From: Wurfbainia villosa
Taxonomy: Eukaryota; Streptophyta; Magnoliopsida; Zingiberales; Zingiberaceae
Reading direction: 5' to 3'
Assembly: GCA_025175895.1 (NCBI GenBank)
Contig: CM046004.1
Span: 15,983,011 to 16,047,010, forward strand
DNA: 64,000 nucleotides
Notes under the pieces: generated by a model
The model's database searches: none
The model's input: the letters and a program-made list of their open reading frames with translations, nothing else
Told to the model about the DNA's origin: nothing
Shown here: positions 1 through 11,609 of the stretch, piece after piece
Layout: each line of letters starts with the position of its first letter
How positions within the stretch are numbered: the first letter of the stretch is position 1
Program-made: the position numbers and the translations under genes

Positions 1-855
1 GGTTGGTTTCTTTGGGCGTCTGCAATCTTTGGACATGTGTCCTGGCTTCCCACAGTTGTAGCACGAGCCCTTGAATTTCTTGCCTTGAGCCTTCTTTTTG
101 AATTGCTTTGGCTTCTTAGTGTTCGGCTCAGCCAGGTTAGACATCTCGTCAATAGTCCGCTTCGTTCCTTTAGAGTCGGAGAACCTTCGATTATCCTCCT
201 CTATTCGTAGTCTCAGGATCAGGTCTTCAAACCTCATCTCCTTTTGCTTATGTTTTAGGTAATTTTTGAAATCCTTCCATGACGGGGGAGTTTCTCAATT
301 ACCGCGACTACTTTGAACGACTCGTTCAGCTTCATGTCTTCGGCATTCAGATCATGCAATATCAGTTGCATATCTTGGACTTGAATGTCACACTCTTGGA
401 ATCCACCATTTTGAAATCCAGAAACCGACTGACGATGAATTTCTTCAAACCGACATTTTCGATTTTGTATTTCTTTTCTAGTGATTCACACTGAGTTTTT
501 GTCATCTCCATCAGACTATATACATTATACAATGTGTTGTCCAATGCGTTGAGAACATAATTACGACACAGAAAATCTCGTGCGACCATGCATCGCAAGC
601 AGCCTTACTATTGGAATCTCCTTTCATAGCGGCTGGCGGGTCTTCATGCAAAAACCTTACGAGGTTTAATGTTGTCAGATAAAATATCATCTTCTGCTGC
701 CATCTTTTGAAATCGACTCCGTTGAATTTCTCCGGCTTCTCTCCGGGTGGAACGGAGGTCGGGACTCTGGGTGAAACGGTAGTTGGAACATTATTGATCA
801 TGGCCATATCAGATTGCACCAATATCGTTTTACGATTGTTTGATTCGTCAGTCAT
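1..855 (-). pseudogene. Ty1/copia gag, 5' part, frameshifted and cut by the window edge
   Basis: The minus strand from the ATG at 855 encodes a copia Gag of the Tork/TNT1 style. An N-terminal GEKPEKFNGVDFKRWQQKM segment leads into the UBN2-type capsid region, and a CCHC zinc knuckle (CYNCGKPGHMSKDC, about 25-66) lies near the window edge. Gag packages the element's RNA into virus-like particles. The reading frame is broken at least three times, near 579, 385 and 288, and homology resumes in another frame each time, so this copy is dead. Pol would lie left of position 1. The family assignment rests on the capsid and knuckle motifs. The lineage within copia is an inference. Confidence 0.85.
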
Positions 856-889
856 GATTGCCGCCGGGGAGGATGCAAGCTGATATAAT

Positions 890-1660
890 ATCGTTGAGGC
901 TAGTGTTCAACACTATCTCCGTAAAACGATATTGCTCCGCTCAAGTGCTTACAGATAGCAACAATTCATTTCTAAGATACAACGACGATGTCTCGGAATA
1001 GTAGCATTACAAATTTCGAGACCGGCAACATTCTCGTAGGTTTTTCGGACTCCGGATGCAGAAGATAGAATGAATGCAAGGATTGAGTGAGTTTGAGTAA
1101 GTCTATTTCATCATTTAGGGATCCTATTTATACTAGATGAAGATGTGAAGTACCCTTTGGTGAGTTTCATCTGAGCCATAGGATCTAGAGGGTTGTAACC
1201 CTTCAAATAAACATTTTAATTTCGGCCTAGATCTGGAGGATTGTAACCTTTCAAATCCTCCTTTGATCTCAGCCGTTAGATCTAGATCCAACGATCTAGT
1301 CAATCTGACACTCCAGATCAACCTTTATGATCAACTGTCCGATCGTGATTCTTCGCGATCAATGCTTTAGATCGCGTCACTTGCGATCCATCACCCTTTT
1401 TGATTCAACGGTGTCCATCTGATCGCCCAATCAGCAGCCAATCATCTCTCTCTGCCCAACTGAGTGCATGTATGCATGATATGTCATCCGAGTGCTATGT
1501 AGATATTGCCACTTCGCCTGAAGCATACGTGCGAAGTGGAAAGGTACGCCAACAAAGCACCCATTGCGCGTGTGTACGTGGCGGGCTTGCAGATGCGAGC
1601 ACCTGCTCGCCTATTGGATAAGAGTATCTGTACTATTTGTATTAACTCAATTAACACAAC
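890..1660 (-). mobile_element. Putative 5' LTR of the left-edge copia element
   Basis: Sequence just upstream of the gag start has promoter-like content in the same orientation, with a TATA box at 1123-1133. A degenerate match to the Met-tRNA primer site may sit near 876-889. No second LTR is in the window and I could not fix the outer end or a target duplication, so both limits are approximate. Confidence 0.45.
1123..1133 (-). promoter_or_regulatory. TATA box of the left-edge copia LTR
   Basis: The minus strand reads GTATAAATAGG. It lies about 270 bases upstream of the gag ATG, a normal place for an LTR promoter with a transcribed R-U5 leader. Confidence 0.5.
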
Positions 1661-3743
1661 AATATATATAAGGAAGTAAATCCTCTCTGGATTTTCTAAT
1701 GTGAGATTATTTCTTCCTCTTATTCCTTTAATAACATTTTTGGTTTACTTTAACAATTAATTTCTCATTCACTCGTAATTGGTTTTGAGCAAATTAATAG
1801 TCTAGATTCATCTACTTGAAATGTAGATTTTGATTTTGAAGTCAATTTAGACTTTCATCGGATTGATGATACCTCGATTTTCCTTTGCAAATTGTAAATC
1901 ATATTGATCTTTTAAGACCTAATATCCAATATTAATTGGACGGAAAATTCGAATATCTTAATGCCAATAAAAAAAATAAGATTTTTGCCAAATGAATTAT
2001 TATTATTATTATTATTATTGCTCTTTTAACTAATTTAAATTAGCAAGTGAGGTTTCATTTGTTGATAATTCAAATGTCTAGATTTTGTCCGATAAATTAT
2101 TTCCCTTTTAGTTCGAATTTATTTACTGTAAATGAGATTTTATTGATAAGATGTAAATCGTGCTCATGATCTGCCTTATATAATAAATAAATAAATAAAT
2201 ATTGGGATGATAAATTTGACTTTGCCTCTTACGGAAAAAAAAAATCGAAAGGTTTGAAGAAGGTGAAAAGGACACAATTAGTAAAAGAAAAATATTTAGG
2301 GGTTGAATAGCTTTAATTTGAAAATGACTCCGAATAAATCAGTAAAATAATGTCTTTATTTAATGCAAATTAAATTCGAACACAAAAATTGACTAAAAAT
2401 AATGACAATCCCGTGTCTTACACAGCACAAATGCCGGTCCAATTCTTTGGAATAAGATCTCTGAGCTGTTCTTTTATTATTTTAAATAAAAAGAATAAAA
2501 AAACGTCTTTGCGTTCAGAATTGTCTTTGTACATTTTTTTTTTCCAAAGAAGTTATTGTGTGTTATTAAGATGTAATTAGTGGACAATTTATATTTTTCT
2601 AAGACAAATTTTGAGTGGTGTAAAACAAAGTTAATTGTTCTAGGATTTTAAAGATGACTTTAGTTCATTTTTATTGAAAATTCAGAGATTATATAAGTAC
2701 GCGAGTTGAAAAAATAGATATATCATTGAGTATTTACTATAGATATTAAATAAGTATATTAATGTGATGATTTCATATTTTTTTATATAAAATTATAAAT
2801 AGATCGATAAAATTAGTAAATCATAATTTAAGTGATAGACCACATAATCAAAGTGATTAATAATGGCCAACCAAATAAGTCAAATTGAATAATAAATTTG
2901 AAAGGAATTTGCATTATGCAACAAGGATTAAGCGAATACAATTGGGATGGTCAAATGACGGTTTGACTTTATATTCTGTAATATTTTCGAGGATTAATCA
3001 TAGTCTTAAGCGCAGGAATAGTCAACTCCACTCGATTTTTTTTATTTATATTTATAAAAAAAATCATGTTAAAATATATTCACTCATCATCCCCGCGGCC
3101 CATGCAAAACATATTGTCCTACCTCGCGGCCCATTTCGTCCACCCACCCAACCGCCCATCAATGGCGTATTAAAGCCGTTCGGCCAACAGCCAAGCCCAT
3201 GTGCTCCTCACCGACCACCGATCGGGTAAGAGTTAAGACATCAACGACTTAATTAGAATTACCATTTTTTTTTATCATCATCGCACGCCAATTCCATATT
3301 TTAATTAAAATCTTTTGCGGCACTCGCCATTAATTATTAAATTTCTTGATATTTAAAATAACAAATTTTTATAATTAGATTTTTCATAAGAGGTCCTAAT
3401 ATTTGGAAATCAAATTGCATTATAATTTATAACATCTAAAAATTTTAAATCTAAAAGGATTTTTAACATTTAATAATTTATAAATTAATATATGCCGTGC
3501 AAAATACGTAAAAGATCTGACAAACTGATTCACACAACTCATGAATTTATAAATCAATTATGATTTAAAAATTTTAATTTTAACAGCTAGAATTTAGCTT
3601 TAAATGTGCGTTTTTATTTTTGGATAAAATGACCTTGATTATTTGAGAAGAAACTAAAAAAAAAAAAACTCACATATTGTTGTTTATATAATTTCTGTAT
3701 GGAAGAAAACACAGGAAAGAAAAGATAATTGAGGGAGTTTGTT
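1661..3743. other. AT-rich intergenic DNA downstream of the Dof gene
   Basis: No supported gene. The stretch contains an (ATT)n microsatellite at about 1996-2020, long AT-rich runs and a GC-richer patch at 3090-3230 that I could not identify. Short reading frames here have no recognisable protein features. The part next to 3743 should hold the 3' UTR of the Dof gene. Confidence 0.6.
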
Positions 3744-4586
3744 TTAATCACCTAGACGAGGAAGAAATTGGGCGTCAGCGTCGGACCAATGGCTCTGATT
3801 CCAGTACGATGAAGGATCGACGGTTCCGGTGAGATCGAACAATGTGGGTTCGACTGGGCCGTCCCAATATAGGGATCGGAGGCCGCCGGCAGAGCCGGCA
3901 GGTTGCCGATCCACAGGAACTGTTTGATCTGCGAAACCTGGCCCGATAGCCACCGCCTCAGCCTTCTCTCGCGCCGTCGATGGGTCCGGAAAGATAAACC
4001 CTAGGAGCGGCGATGGAGTCGTCGAGAAGTCACCGGCAGACTGGGTTTCGAAGATGTTTGCTGCTTGGAGTGGCAGATCCGCGTTGGTTAATTTCCCTAA
4101 ATGGGGATTATGGTTTGGAACGCAGGTTTGGGAGCCGAGGAGGGAGGGATCGGAGGTGGAGGCGTCTGATGTTGCGGATCCTGTGGCGGTGGAGTCGTCG
4201 ACGCTGGATCTGACTGCGGAGAGGGGATTGCGGCGACGGGACGGGTTCTTGTTGGAGGAAACAGGCGAGGTAAATTTGGAAGGGCGTTTGGACTTGCGAC
4301 ATCCACCGCCGACTGGGACGTTGCGGAGGACGCCGCCCATGGTCCAATATCGGCGGCAGGCCTTGCAGAAATGGCGGGGCTGGGAGAGGTTGTAGTTGTT
4401 GTAGTAGCAGAACTTGGTGTTGGTGGAGTCGCATCGCGGACACTTCACAGGCGGAGGCGGCGGTTGACCCTGCCGGGAAGGCAACGTTGGGTAGCCGACG
4501 AGGCCACCTCCTCGGTCGGTGGCGGAGGCGCCTCCCACTCCGCCACCACTGAAGATGCGCCCGTGGAAGGGTGGGAAATCCTGCAT
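3744..4586 (-). CDS. Dof-type zinc-finger transcription factor (DOF5.4/OBP4-like)
   Basis: Encodes 280 residues. A Dof domain at residues 47-101 carries the C-x2-C-x21-C-x2-C zinc ligands (C49, C52, C74, C77) followed by the basic GGGCRKSKR tail. Dof proteins are plant nuclear regulators that bind AAAG cores. The C-terminus (SLYWDGPVEPTLFDLTGTVD, then WNQSHW) resembles that of the Arabidopsis DOF5.4/OBP4 group, which restrains cell growth and root-hair development. I chose the ATG at 4586 because the product then starts MQDF like that group. An in-frame ATG at 4718 would add 44 residues that look like leader sequence. There is no intron in the frame. One oddity is Met83 where WTKGG normally has Lys. 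It is the only intact host gene recognised in the window. The ortholog-level assignment is inferred from remembered family features. Confidence 0.93.
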   Translation of the reverse strand: MQDFPPFHGRIFSGGGVGGASATDRGGGLVGYPTLPSRQGQPPPPPVKCPRCDSTNTKFCYYNNYNLSQPRHFCKACRRYWTMGGVLRNVPVGGGCRKSKRPSKFTSPVSSNKNPSRRRNPLSAVRSSVDDSTATGSATSDASTSDPSLLGSQTCVPNHNPHLGKLTNADLPLQAANIFETQSAGDFSTTPSPLLGFIFPDPSTAREKAEAVAIGPGFADQTVPVDRQPAGSAGGLRSLYWDGPVEPTLFDLTGTVDPSSYWNQSHWSDADAQFLPRLGD

Positions 4587-6182
4587 TAATTTTTTCCTGT
4601 GGAGGGGAGAGAGATGGAGATCTTCTCGAATAAGAGGACGGTGGCTGAAATGATCCGCCGCCGGCGAGAGAAGAGAAACAGCATTTGCTATGGTCGGAGG
4701 GTGGAAGATGATGTGCATATATGGACCGCATAATCTGCTAAACTATCACATCTTTCCCTTGAAATTTCGACAATTACCAAGGTGCCCCTCATTCAGTAAT
4801 TTACGAAGCCCTTTGATTTTTAGAAATTGATTACCGTTGCCTGTCGATATCAACGAGATGCAGCCACGATGACCAATTTTTTACCTTCCCTCTCGTCAAT
4901 AACTCTGGAATGAATGAGATTGCTAAGTTGAATAGATTCCTAATTTTTTGAATGACTAATCTTTTAAATATTTTAGTCGGAAAATTCCTGGTCGTATTCC
5001 AACAAATACAAAGGCATTTTATAACGTAAATGTCTCTACATTCTTTATTCTTCACGCTGAACTCTGCAACTGCAGGCATTGCTGCTGCAATTGTACTGCG
5101 ACAACAGTAGAACCTGCCCCCGCCACGAAGACGACGACGACGACGACGACGACGGCGATCGCGTCGCCGGCAGAAAGCGTCAGTATGGAGGTATGAGCCG
5201 TCCCCCTCGGCATCGGCGGCGGAGAGGCCGGCACGCGTGCAGGCGAATCATCATCTTGTCGGGCATGGTACGTGAACGTCTCGTCTTCTTTTCATTAATT
5301 ACTTCTCTGCGACGTTCTGACGACTCGATTGATGGGCCAAGTCGTATGCATTGCGTCTTCCTGCGTCAGCTTGCGCTGCCATGGGTTCCTTTTACCCGAT
5401 ACCCTACCACTTTTACCGAATCATAGTACGTCGTCGAAATTAACTCTCCATCAAACTCCATGCGGCCATTCGCTGATATCGATGACCATGATTCTCCACC
5501 TAACGAATTGATTTAAATCGATTTCTTAACTCATTTTAACTATCTACTCTAATAGTTTATAATAATTGATTATCTAGATGAGTAGTTAGACTCTGTGAAA
5601 TTCCAAATAAATTTAGATCAAGCCGGCTTAGATGATCGAGTTCGACTCCCTTGGCCGATCCATTTCACTTGCCAAATCATTTTTCGTTATCAGATTGATG
5701 ACAAAATTGTTTTGGGTCGACGATGATGTGAATCGATAGTCTAACTTACATCTGAAAGATTATTTATTTCTCTCGAATCGAGTTGTGATCAAATGAGTCT
5801 TGACTTCTATAGATAGGGAAAGAATTATGAGAGAGCCTAGAGATGTCTCTGGGTGAAGTCCATCCAATGGTCAAGTGAGATTTTGAAGCAAAAAAGCATG
5901 AAAATGAAAAAAGTACAAAAGATGCAAAAAGTAAGATTGTAGTTGAGGTTAAAAAGATACTTCTCCATTCTCTGAAATATTACTTTTATACAAACTTGAA
6001 GACAAACAAAGTGGTCTTTGCACCCTCTTCTCGGGGCATGTCTGTTTCAGCTACTACACTCTCTTCCTGGGTGTGTCCGTTCTAGCTGCTAGCTTTTTTT
6101 TAATTACACAGTTGTTATAACCACTCAAGCAAAATGTCACAACCGCCTTCTTTATTATTTGTAACTGCCAACTCAGAAGAGA
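4587..6182. other. Dof 5' region and unassigned spacer
   Basis: The first 150 bases should hold the Dof 5' UTR and core promoter; a weak TATA-like CATATATGG lies at 4706-4714. Further out is an (ACG)n tract at about 5128-5154, in a GC-rich patch (5050-5280) whose reading frames on both strands show only low-complexity Asp, Ser or Val runs. From 5500 onward the DNA is AT-rich with no gene I can support. Confidence 0.5.
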
Positions 6183-6298
6183 TATAATGTTGTGACCTTG
6201 AGTGCCGCAAGTTAAGATTACCAGGTCAAGGTCACCACGACTCTAGGCCACCTCACAAGTTGACATTTATATTATGTTGACTAAATCTCCTTTGAGCC
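6183..6298 (+). repeat. Direct repeat, left copy (partner at 10721-10832)
   Basis: About 115 bases starting TATAATGTTGTGA and ending near CTTTGAG. They recur with substitutions and small indels 4.5 kb downstream. The pair brackets the hAT element and the LTR relics. I do not recognise the family. Confidence 0.7.
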
Positions 6299-6549
6299 AC
6301 GTGGCCAACACTCTCCCTCCGTATCATAGGCTTCCCTCCCAGTCCAATCGAATGAAGAAGTATGACAACTGACTGGAAATGTAATGAAGCAGTTGTCGTC
6401 TAAGACTCGAGATTATAAACTGAGTGCCTTTTTTGATACTGTACCTTGGATCGACCCGAGTTTTGTTTTTTTTCAAGTGAAGCTTCAAATTTGTACCTTT
6501 TTCACAATATACTCATGTCTTGGAAATTTAAATCGCTTATGTACTTAGA

Positions 6550-6557
6550 GATATGTT
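6550..6557. repeat. hAT target-site duplication, left
   Basis: GATATGTT, repeated exactly at 7442-7449 outside the other end of the element. Confidence 0.9.
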
Positions 6558-7441
6558 TAGAGTTGTCAAGTTGAGTTGAGCCTGTCGGGTTGGCTCGCTC
6601 TGCTAAATAATGTAAGCGGGTTGGGTTAAAATTTTATCAACACACCATTTTGACGAGCCTAAACGGATTAGCCCGCACGGGTTGCGGGTCTAGACGGGTC
6701 AGCCCACCATGGGCACGGGTTGACCCGCGGGTTGAGAAATATCAAAAGATGGAACATGTGAAAATAAAATTGTATAAATTTTTTGACAAATATTTTAATA
6801 TTAACAATACAAGTTTTTCACCATTACAATCTTCTTCTATCACACATACACCTCAACAAAGTATAAAAGAAGTTAAAAGGAAAGAACAAAAGAATATTTG
6901 ATGAAGTACTATATTTTTTTTATACTCTAATTATTTTATATTATCTTATCACTATTATTCTAATCAATATAGGAAATAATGACATATCAAAATCAAATAA
7001 TTACAAGGACTAAAAAAATCTCAATTGAATCTCTATTTGGAGGAGCAAACATTTACATTTGCATATTATCAAGATTTAGATATTTTGGAACATTGGAAAG
7101 GAATACAGAACATTGGTACTCAACTTTGTAGGTCAATAATTGAATCTCAATTATAAGATTTTAGTTACTTCAAATGTTTATTTTTTAATCATGGTACACC
7201 ATCTACCTTATCGATTATTGTCTCAAGTCCTCAATGTATCAGTAATTTTAGATATATTTTTTTAATTTTTTGACCCGTGGGTTGACTCACATAATCCACA
7301 AATTGCCTTGGGTTGGGTTGGGTTGAGTTAGAGATTTCTCGACCCGCCGAGATGGCGGGTCGGCCTGTCCCTCCCCGCTAAATATTGGGTTTACGATGGG
7401 TTAGCCTGCGCCGCCATGGGTCGACCCGTTTGACAACTCTA
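6558..7441. mobile_element. Non-autonomous hAT-superfamily DNA transposon, 884 bp
   Basis: The ends are TAGAGTTGTCAA and its reverse complement TTGACAACTCTA, matching the hAT terminal pattern. They are flanked by a perfect 8-bp duplication, GATATGTT. Subterminal regions are rich in GGGTTGACCC-like inverted words (6580-6740 and 7265-7430). The interior is AT-rich and carries only a short fossil of transposase, so movement must have relied on a transposase supplied elsewhere. Confidence 0.92.
7067..7156 (+). pseudogene. Fossil of hAT transposase C-terminal dimerisation region
   Basis: A short open stretch reads YQDLDILEHWKG. It resembles the L-D-x-L-x-x-W-K motif at the start of the hAT C-terminal dimerisation domain, and it lies inside a hAT element in the expected half. 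The frame then closes. Only about 30 codons survive. The match is by eye and could be chance, but its position supports it. Confidence 0.45.
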
Positions 7442-7449
7442 GATATGTT
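7442..7449. repeat. hAT target-site duplication, right
   Basis: GATATGTT, identical to 6550-6557. Confidence 0.9.
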
Positions 7450-8399
7450 TTGGGAAACAGTGAATCTTCCATTCCGCTGTGCGATCCCATACGTAGCATC
7501 AAATTAAAAGATCCACATCTGCTGTGTCAAATCCTGAGAAACGATCATCTTCATCTAACGACCAAAAACACTTCTCCTGAATGTACACTATTTCCAATGA
7601 CTATATGATGGTATGAGACATCCGTAGTCATATGGATGAGAGTGTTGATATAATCATCATTGGGTCAGGATGACCATGATAACAGTGTTGGTGTGACGAG
7701 AAGTCATGTAGGTCAAGATTGACTAGAGACTTGACGAGTGAAGTCCAATTAGACAACGATAAGTATAATTCCAAGTCGTTCAAGAAAGACTAAATACTTA
7801 GTGGTTGGAAGTCCAACTAGGAGTTGGTAAGTAGGAAATCCAAGTGGGTCATGGTTGACCGAACACTTGGTGATGGATAGTCCATCTGGGAGTTGACAAG
7901 TGTGAAGTCCAGGTAGGTCAAAATTGACCAGGCACTTGACACAGAGAGGAAAGTTCAAGCAAATTAAGCAGGACCGAATGCTTGGTGTCAAAAAAGCTCT
8001 TGCAGGTCTGGAGATCGGATGTAAAGCAAGGAAATTCCAAACAAGTCAAGAAGAATTGGATGTTTGGTGATAGGAAGTTTTGGCAGGTCAAGGTGACCGG
8101 ATGACTAGGTCAGTGTGATCGTGCTTGGCAAGTGAAGTCTTGGCAAGTCAAGTGACCATGCTTGGCAGGTCAGATGACTTTGCTTGGTAGGTGAAGTCCC
8201 GGTAAGTCGAGACAATCTTACTTGACACAAGAAGTCCTAGTAGGTCAAGGTTGATCGGATACTAGGCAAGGGAGGTTCCGACAGATCAAGAGTGATCGGA
8301 TACTAGATGAGAAAAGTCCTAATAGATTGAGCATTGACTAGATACCAAGTGAAGTGGGGGTTAGTTTAAGATGAGGCTGACTGAGGCATCAGTCGACTG

Positions 8400-8950
8400 A
8401 TACATCGTAGGTGCTTGGGAGAACGAAGAATGCGGTGCTCGGGACTTGAGCGCGTGAGATGGTGCTCGGGAGGTGCAGGTGCTTGGGTGAAGAGGAAGTG
8501 GTGCTCGAGCGATGAGAAAGTGACTCTCGGGAAAGTGGAGATGCATCGCGGTGCTCGGACAGTCGACTGTTGGTCTTGACTAGTCGACTAATCCGGTGCT
8601 TAGGCAATGAGAAACTCGGTGCTTGGGTGATGAGAAACTCAATGCTCAGGCGATGAGGAAGTGGTGCCCAGGAAGCCACGCTCGGGCGATGAGAAACCGC
8701 TCTCCGATGATAAGGAAGCGGTTCTCGGGCACGATCGAGAAGGTGCTCGGGAAATCGACTGTTGTGGTTAGGCAATCGACTGGCGTCGGGCGATCGTGTC
8801 GGGAACTCGAGCACTCGGGAAATCGTAGAGCTCAGAAACTCGGGTGTTCGGGCACTCACTGTCGGGAAGTTGAAGCGCTTGGGAGGTGCTCAAGGCATCC
8901 TTGACTCAGAGTTCGGGATGGGAAAGTTGGTGCTCGGGAAAGCTACAACA
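8400..8950. repeat. Decayed GTGCTCGGG minisatellite
   Basis: Imperfect units built around GGTGCTCGGG and CGATGAGAAA recur roughly every 20-40 bases. They create several long but meaningless reading frames on both strands. Confidence 0.65.
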
Positions 8951-9190
8951 GCAGCAGTCGACTGCTGTGGTGAAGCAATCGACTGACTTAGTGGTCAGGC
9001 AAACAGAAACCTTCGAAATCAATTGACCAGTTTGACTGTTGGGCTAGCAATCAATTGATGGCGTAGAGCAGTCCACTGATCAATTGAAATCCAACGTGGA
9101 TGGAGGCTGTTGTGAGTAAATGGTCGCGTGACCAATCGACTGGAGGTAAGATTTGTCGACTAGTAGGTAGAAATCAGTCGATACCAAGCC

Positions 9191-9198
9191 TATAAAAG
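9191..9198 (+). promoter_or_regulatory. TATA box of the LTR-like block
   Basis: TATAAAAG in the same relative position, before an AGGAGG-type purine patch, as in the LTRs of B and D. Confidence 0.6.
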
Positions 9199-9662
9199 GA
9201 GGACTTCGCGAAGATTTGAAGTGTTGTCTTTTTAGAGATTTTTGAAGGGGATTAGCTGCTTCAATTTAGACCTTCAAGGAAATTTCCATAGCAACTAAAT
9301 TACAAGCAAACAAGAGCTCTTTTTGTAAAGTTGTTTTGCTTTATATTTTCCATTTCTCTTGTACATTCAATTTGGTTGCAAGTGTTTGTAAAGAACAGAT
9401 GTAAGAGGTTTCTCTGCCTCGGTGTGTTTCCGAGAAGGAGAAAGAAGATAATAGAGCTATCGACTGAGAGCTAGGCTGTGGAGTGGGAATCAAAAATTCT
9501 GAACAACGTAAAATCCATACATTGTGTTTGTGTGGTATTTATGTTTGTGTGTTTTATTTCCGTTGTGCACTATCAATTTATAGATAAGCATGATGCAATT
9601 GAGAGAACAAGATTGAGTTCAAGATGCTATTCACCCCCCTAGCGCCAATATCGATCCTAACA

Positions 9663-10720
9663 GAAAACTCTAGCGGATCAAGTAATTGAATTTTGAGCAG
9701 AGAAAGCCTAAATAGGTTTAGAGGAATGGATGTTTGGCAAATATATAAGTCAATTAAGCTCCTAGAGTGGAGAGGTTTTTTTTTTTTGGAAAAAGAAGAA
9801 CATATGAGGTCGATTCCTTGTTATGGGGATAACCTTAGGCGATGGTCCAACTAAGAGTTCCATTCAAGTTCTGAAGTTGAGATCAGACAGTTGGATAATT
9901 GTTGTATTTTATTCGATCTATCATTTGTTGTGCTAACTTTGTAGTGCAGGAATTAGAAGTCTGAGCAAGAGGTGACCAGTTTGGTTTCAAACGACCGGAT
10001 GCTCAGGCAATCGGATGGTTATGAGTGATCAGATTCAGAGCAAGTTCAGATTTCACATCGGATCCAGACGATCAGAAGGAGTCTGAGCGACTAGAGTGGG
10101 ATAAAGCACAGTTGAATCGAAAGGATCAAGCTTTGCTAGTGTAGTGATACATCAACTTTCGAGCACCCGAAAGGAATCCTGGCAACTACAACTAGATAAA
10201 GTTTGACCGACTTAGACTGTATCAAGAATAAGTTAGGGGCATTCAAAAAGGCTTTTGGGTGATCGGATTCACTTTATAAAAGTGAGCTTGAGCAGCAATT
10301 GCAAATCATCAATTGAAGCAATACACATATTCTACTCTTGTTCTATGTTAAAGTCTCAACGATGCGTCAGTGTGCAACAACTAGCTTCATTCTGAGCAAA
10401 CTATTCGTCGGTATCATTGTTGTTATTTCTTTTATCCATTTTGTTCATTTCTAAGGGGTGGTATGCTTATTACTAGACTTTTTTTTTTGTTAAGAGATGA
10501 ATCTCTTTGTCCTTGGAGAAAGAGATTACTAGCGGATTGCATGGTCGAAATAATCAAAGATCATGTACCTTGGACTAGCTGTCATTGACTATGTACTAAA
10601 TAAAAATAATTTGCCTCTCTCCATACATTGTGTTTTTTTATTTCTGCTGAGTGTTTTATGTGTTTTAAGAATAAGCGACTAACGTTATTTATCCTCCTCT
10701 AATGCTTTCTTTTGATCCAA
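9663..10720 (+). mobile_element. Decayed LTR relic related to LTR B
   Basis: Segments near 9830-9960 parallel LTR B at 27045-27160: the GATCCGACTAAGA-type block, then GAGATCGGATGG, then a GTGCTAAC region. The end near 10650-10720 has the usual LTR 3' features (TTTCTGCTG, TATTTATCCTCCTCTA). Divergence is high and no boundaries or target duplication could be set. Confidence 0.5.
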
Positions 10721-10832
10721 TATAATGTTGTGAACCTGAGCACTATAAAATTATCAAGTCAAGGTCAATGAGACTCTAGACTACTTCACAGGCTTACATG
10801 TATATTATGTTGACTAAATTTTCTTTGAGTCT
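10721..10832 (+). repeat. Direct repeat, right copy (partner at 6183-6298)
   Basis: Shares TATAATGTTGTGA, CAAGTCAAGGTCA-like and TATTATGTTGACTAAAT blocks in the same order as the left copy, with one internal deletion. Confidence 0.7.
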
Positions 10833-11138
10833 GTGATTTAGATATTGATATGAGTATTAAACATGTGTTGAAGAGTAATCAAACTAATATGATTTTAAGT
10901 CAAAATGAGTCAAATTTATGTTTTTCTTTCGTACTTTCTAAATGAGCTTATTTATCTGTGTTAAAGTTGTTTAATTTTTATGTAATCAAATGGCATATCA
11001 AATTTTTCATCAAAATAAGTAAATAAGCTGATTTAGAAATCAACATATTGTGTGTATGCGTGTGTGTTTTTTTTGTGTGTATCTAAGTTGATAATCAAGA
11101 ATTTTTTATTTGGTTACATAAAAAAAAAAATAAAACAA
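10833..11138. other. AT-rich spacer
   Basis: Nothing supported beyond a short TG-rich run near 11050-11085 and A-rich sequence directly before element B. Confidence 0.5.
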
Positions 11139-11143
11139 AAAAC

Positions 11144-11354
11144 TGTTGGTGCAAGGGCACCAGATAATTGAACTTAGATTTTGATTATAGCAAAGATTCA
11201 AAGTTAAGGTCATATTGTTATCTCATGAGCAGAATTAAGTGTGCAGGAAATGGTTAAGCTAAGTCGAAGGTCAGCGACACCCAGAGAATCCCGAGTCGAA
11301 AAACCGTGGTGGTCGGGCGACACCTGGAGAACTTCGTGGGAGTCAAAGAACCCA
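11144..11354 (+). mobile_element. 5' LTR fragment of element B
   Basis: Matches the first ~210 bases of the 3' LTR at 26741 closely, starting at TGTTGGTGCAAGGGCACC. It stops abruptly inside a shared GAAGAACC word. The next bases are gag coding sequence, so a deletion removed about 880 bp of LTR plus the leader. Confidence 0.85.
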
Positions 11355-11382
11355 GGACAAAGAAAAAAAGCAAAAAGCAAGA
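11355..11382 (+). pseudogene. Element B gag, 28-bp upstream remnant
   Basis: Codes GQRKKAKSK in the frame that resumes at 18144 once element A and its duplicated CAAGA are discounted. Its left end is the deletion junction with the LTR fragment. Confidence 0.75.
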
Positions 11383-11609
11383 TGTTGGTGCAATCGGCCC
11401 AGGTCACGATTAACCAGACTCGAGTTTGACTCGAGTGATGTTTTGATGTTTGACATAGTATGTTTGACATTAATGTCGGTTAATGTTTTGGGGAGATTGT
11501 TTATACAATCGACCCAGGTTATAATTGGCCAGACTCGAGTTTGACTCGAGGGAGACTTTGATGGTTGACTAGGGTTGACCATGTGATTATGAGAAAGTCC
11601 AAGCATGGG

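Larger units (their letters stand above)
7643..9662 (+). mobile_element. LTR-like block related to the copia-like LTRs, possibly solo
   Basis: Begins TGTTGATATAATC, similar to the TGTTGGTGCAATC start of the LTRs of A, C and D. Ends with CTATTCACCCCCCTAGCG then TCCTAACA, the same style of 3' end. Inside are AAGTCC/GGTCA repeats (7690-8330), a decayed GTGCTCGGG minisatellite (8400-8950), GTCGACTG words and a TATA box. No convincing target duplication flanks it (GAGAG against GAAAA), so it may be a solo LTR with decayed edges or a fragment. Reading frames across it are by-products of the repeats. Confidence 0.65.

Noticed and set aside
4587..4718. Upstream in-frame ATG giving a 324-residue Dof protein
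   Set aside because: The extra 44 residues are not like the family, whereas the product from 4586 starts MQDF as expected. The upstream part looks like leader.
4108..4731. Long overlapping frames on both strands within the Dof gene
   Set aside because: Shadow frames of a GC-rich coding region with low-complexity Pro/Arg content.
5052..5426. Frames with Asp or Val runs near 5130
   Set aside because: Produced by an (ACG)n repeat. No domain or flanking gene structure.
8389..8859. 156-residue minus-strand frame
   Set aside because: Ser/Pro/Arg-rich by-product of the GTGCTCGGG minisatellite in an LTR-like block.
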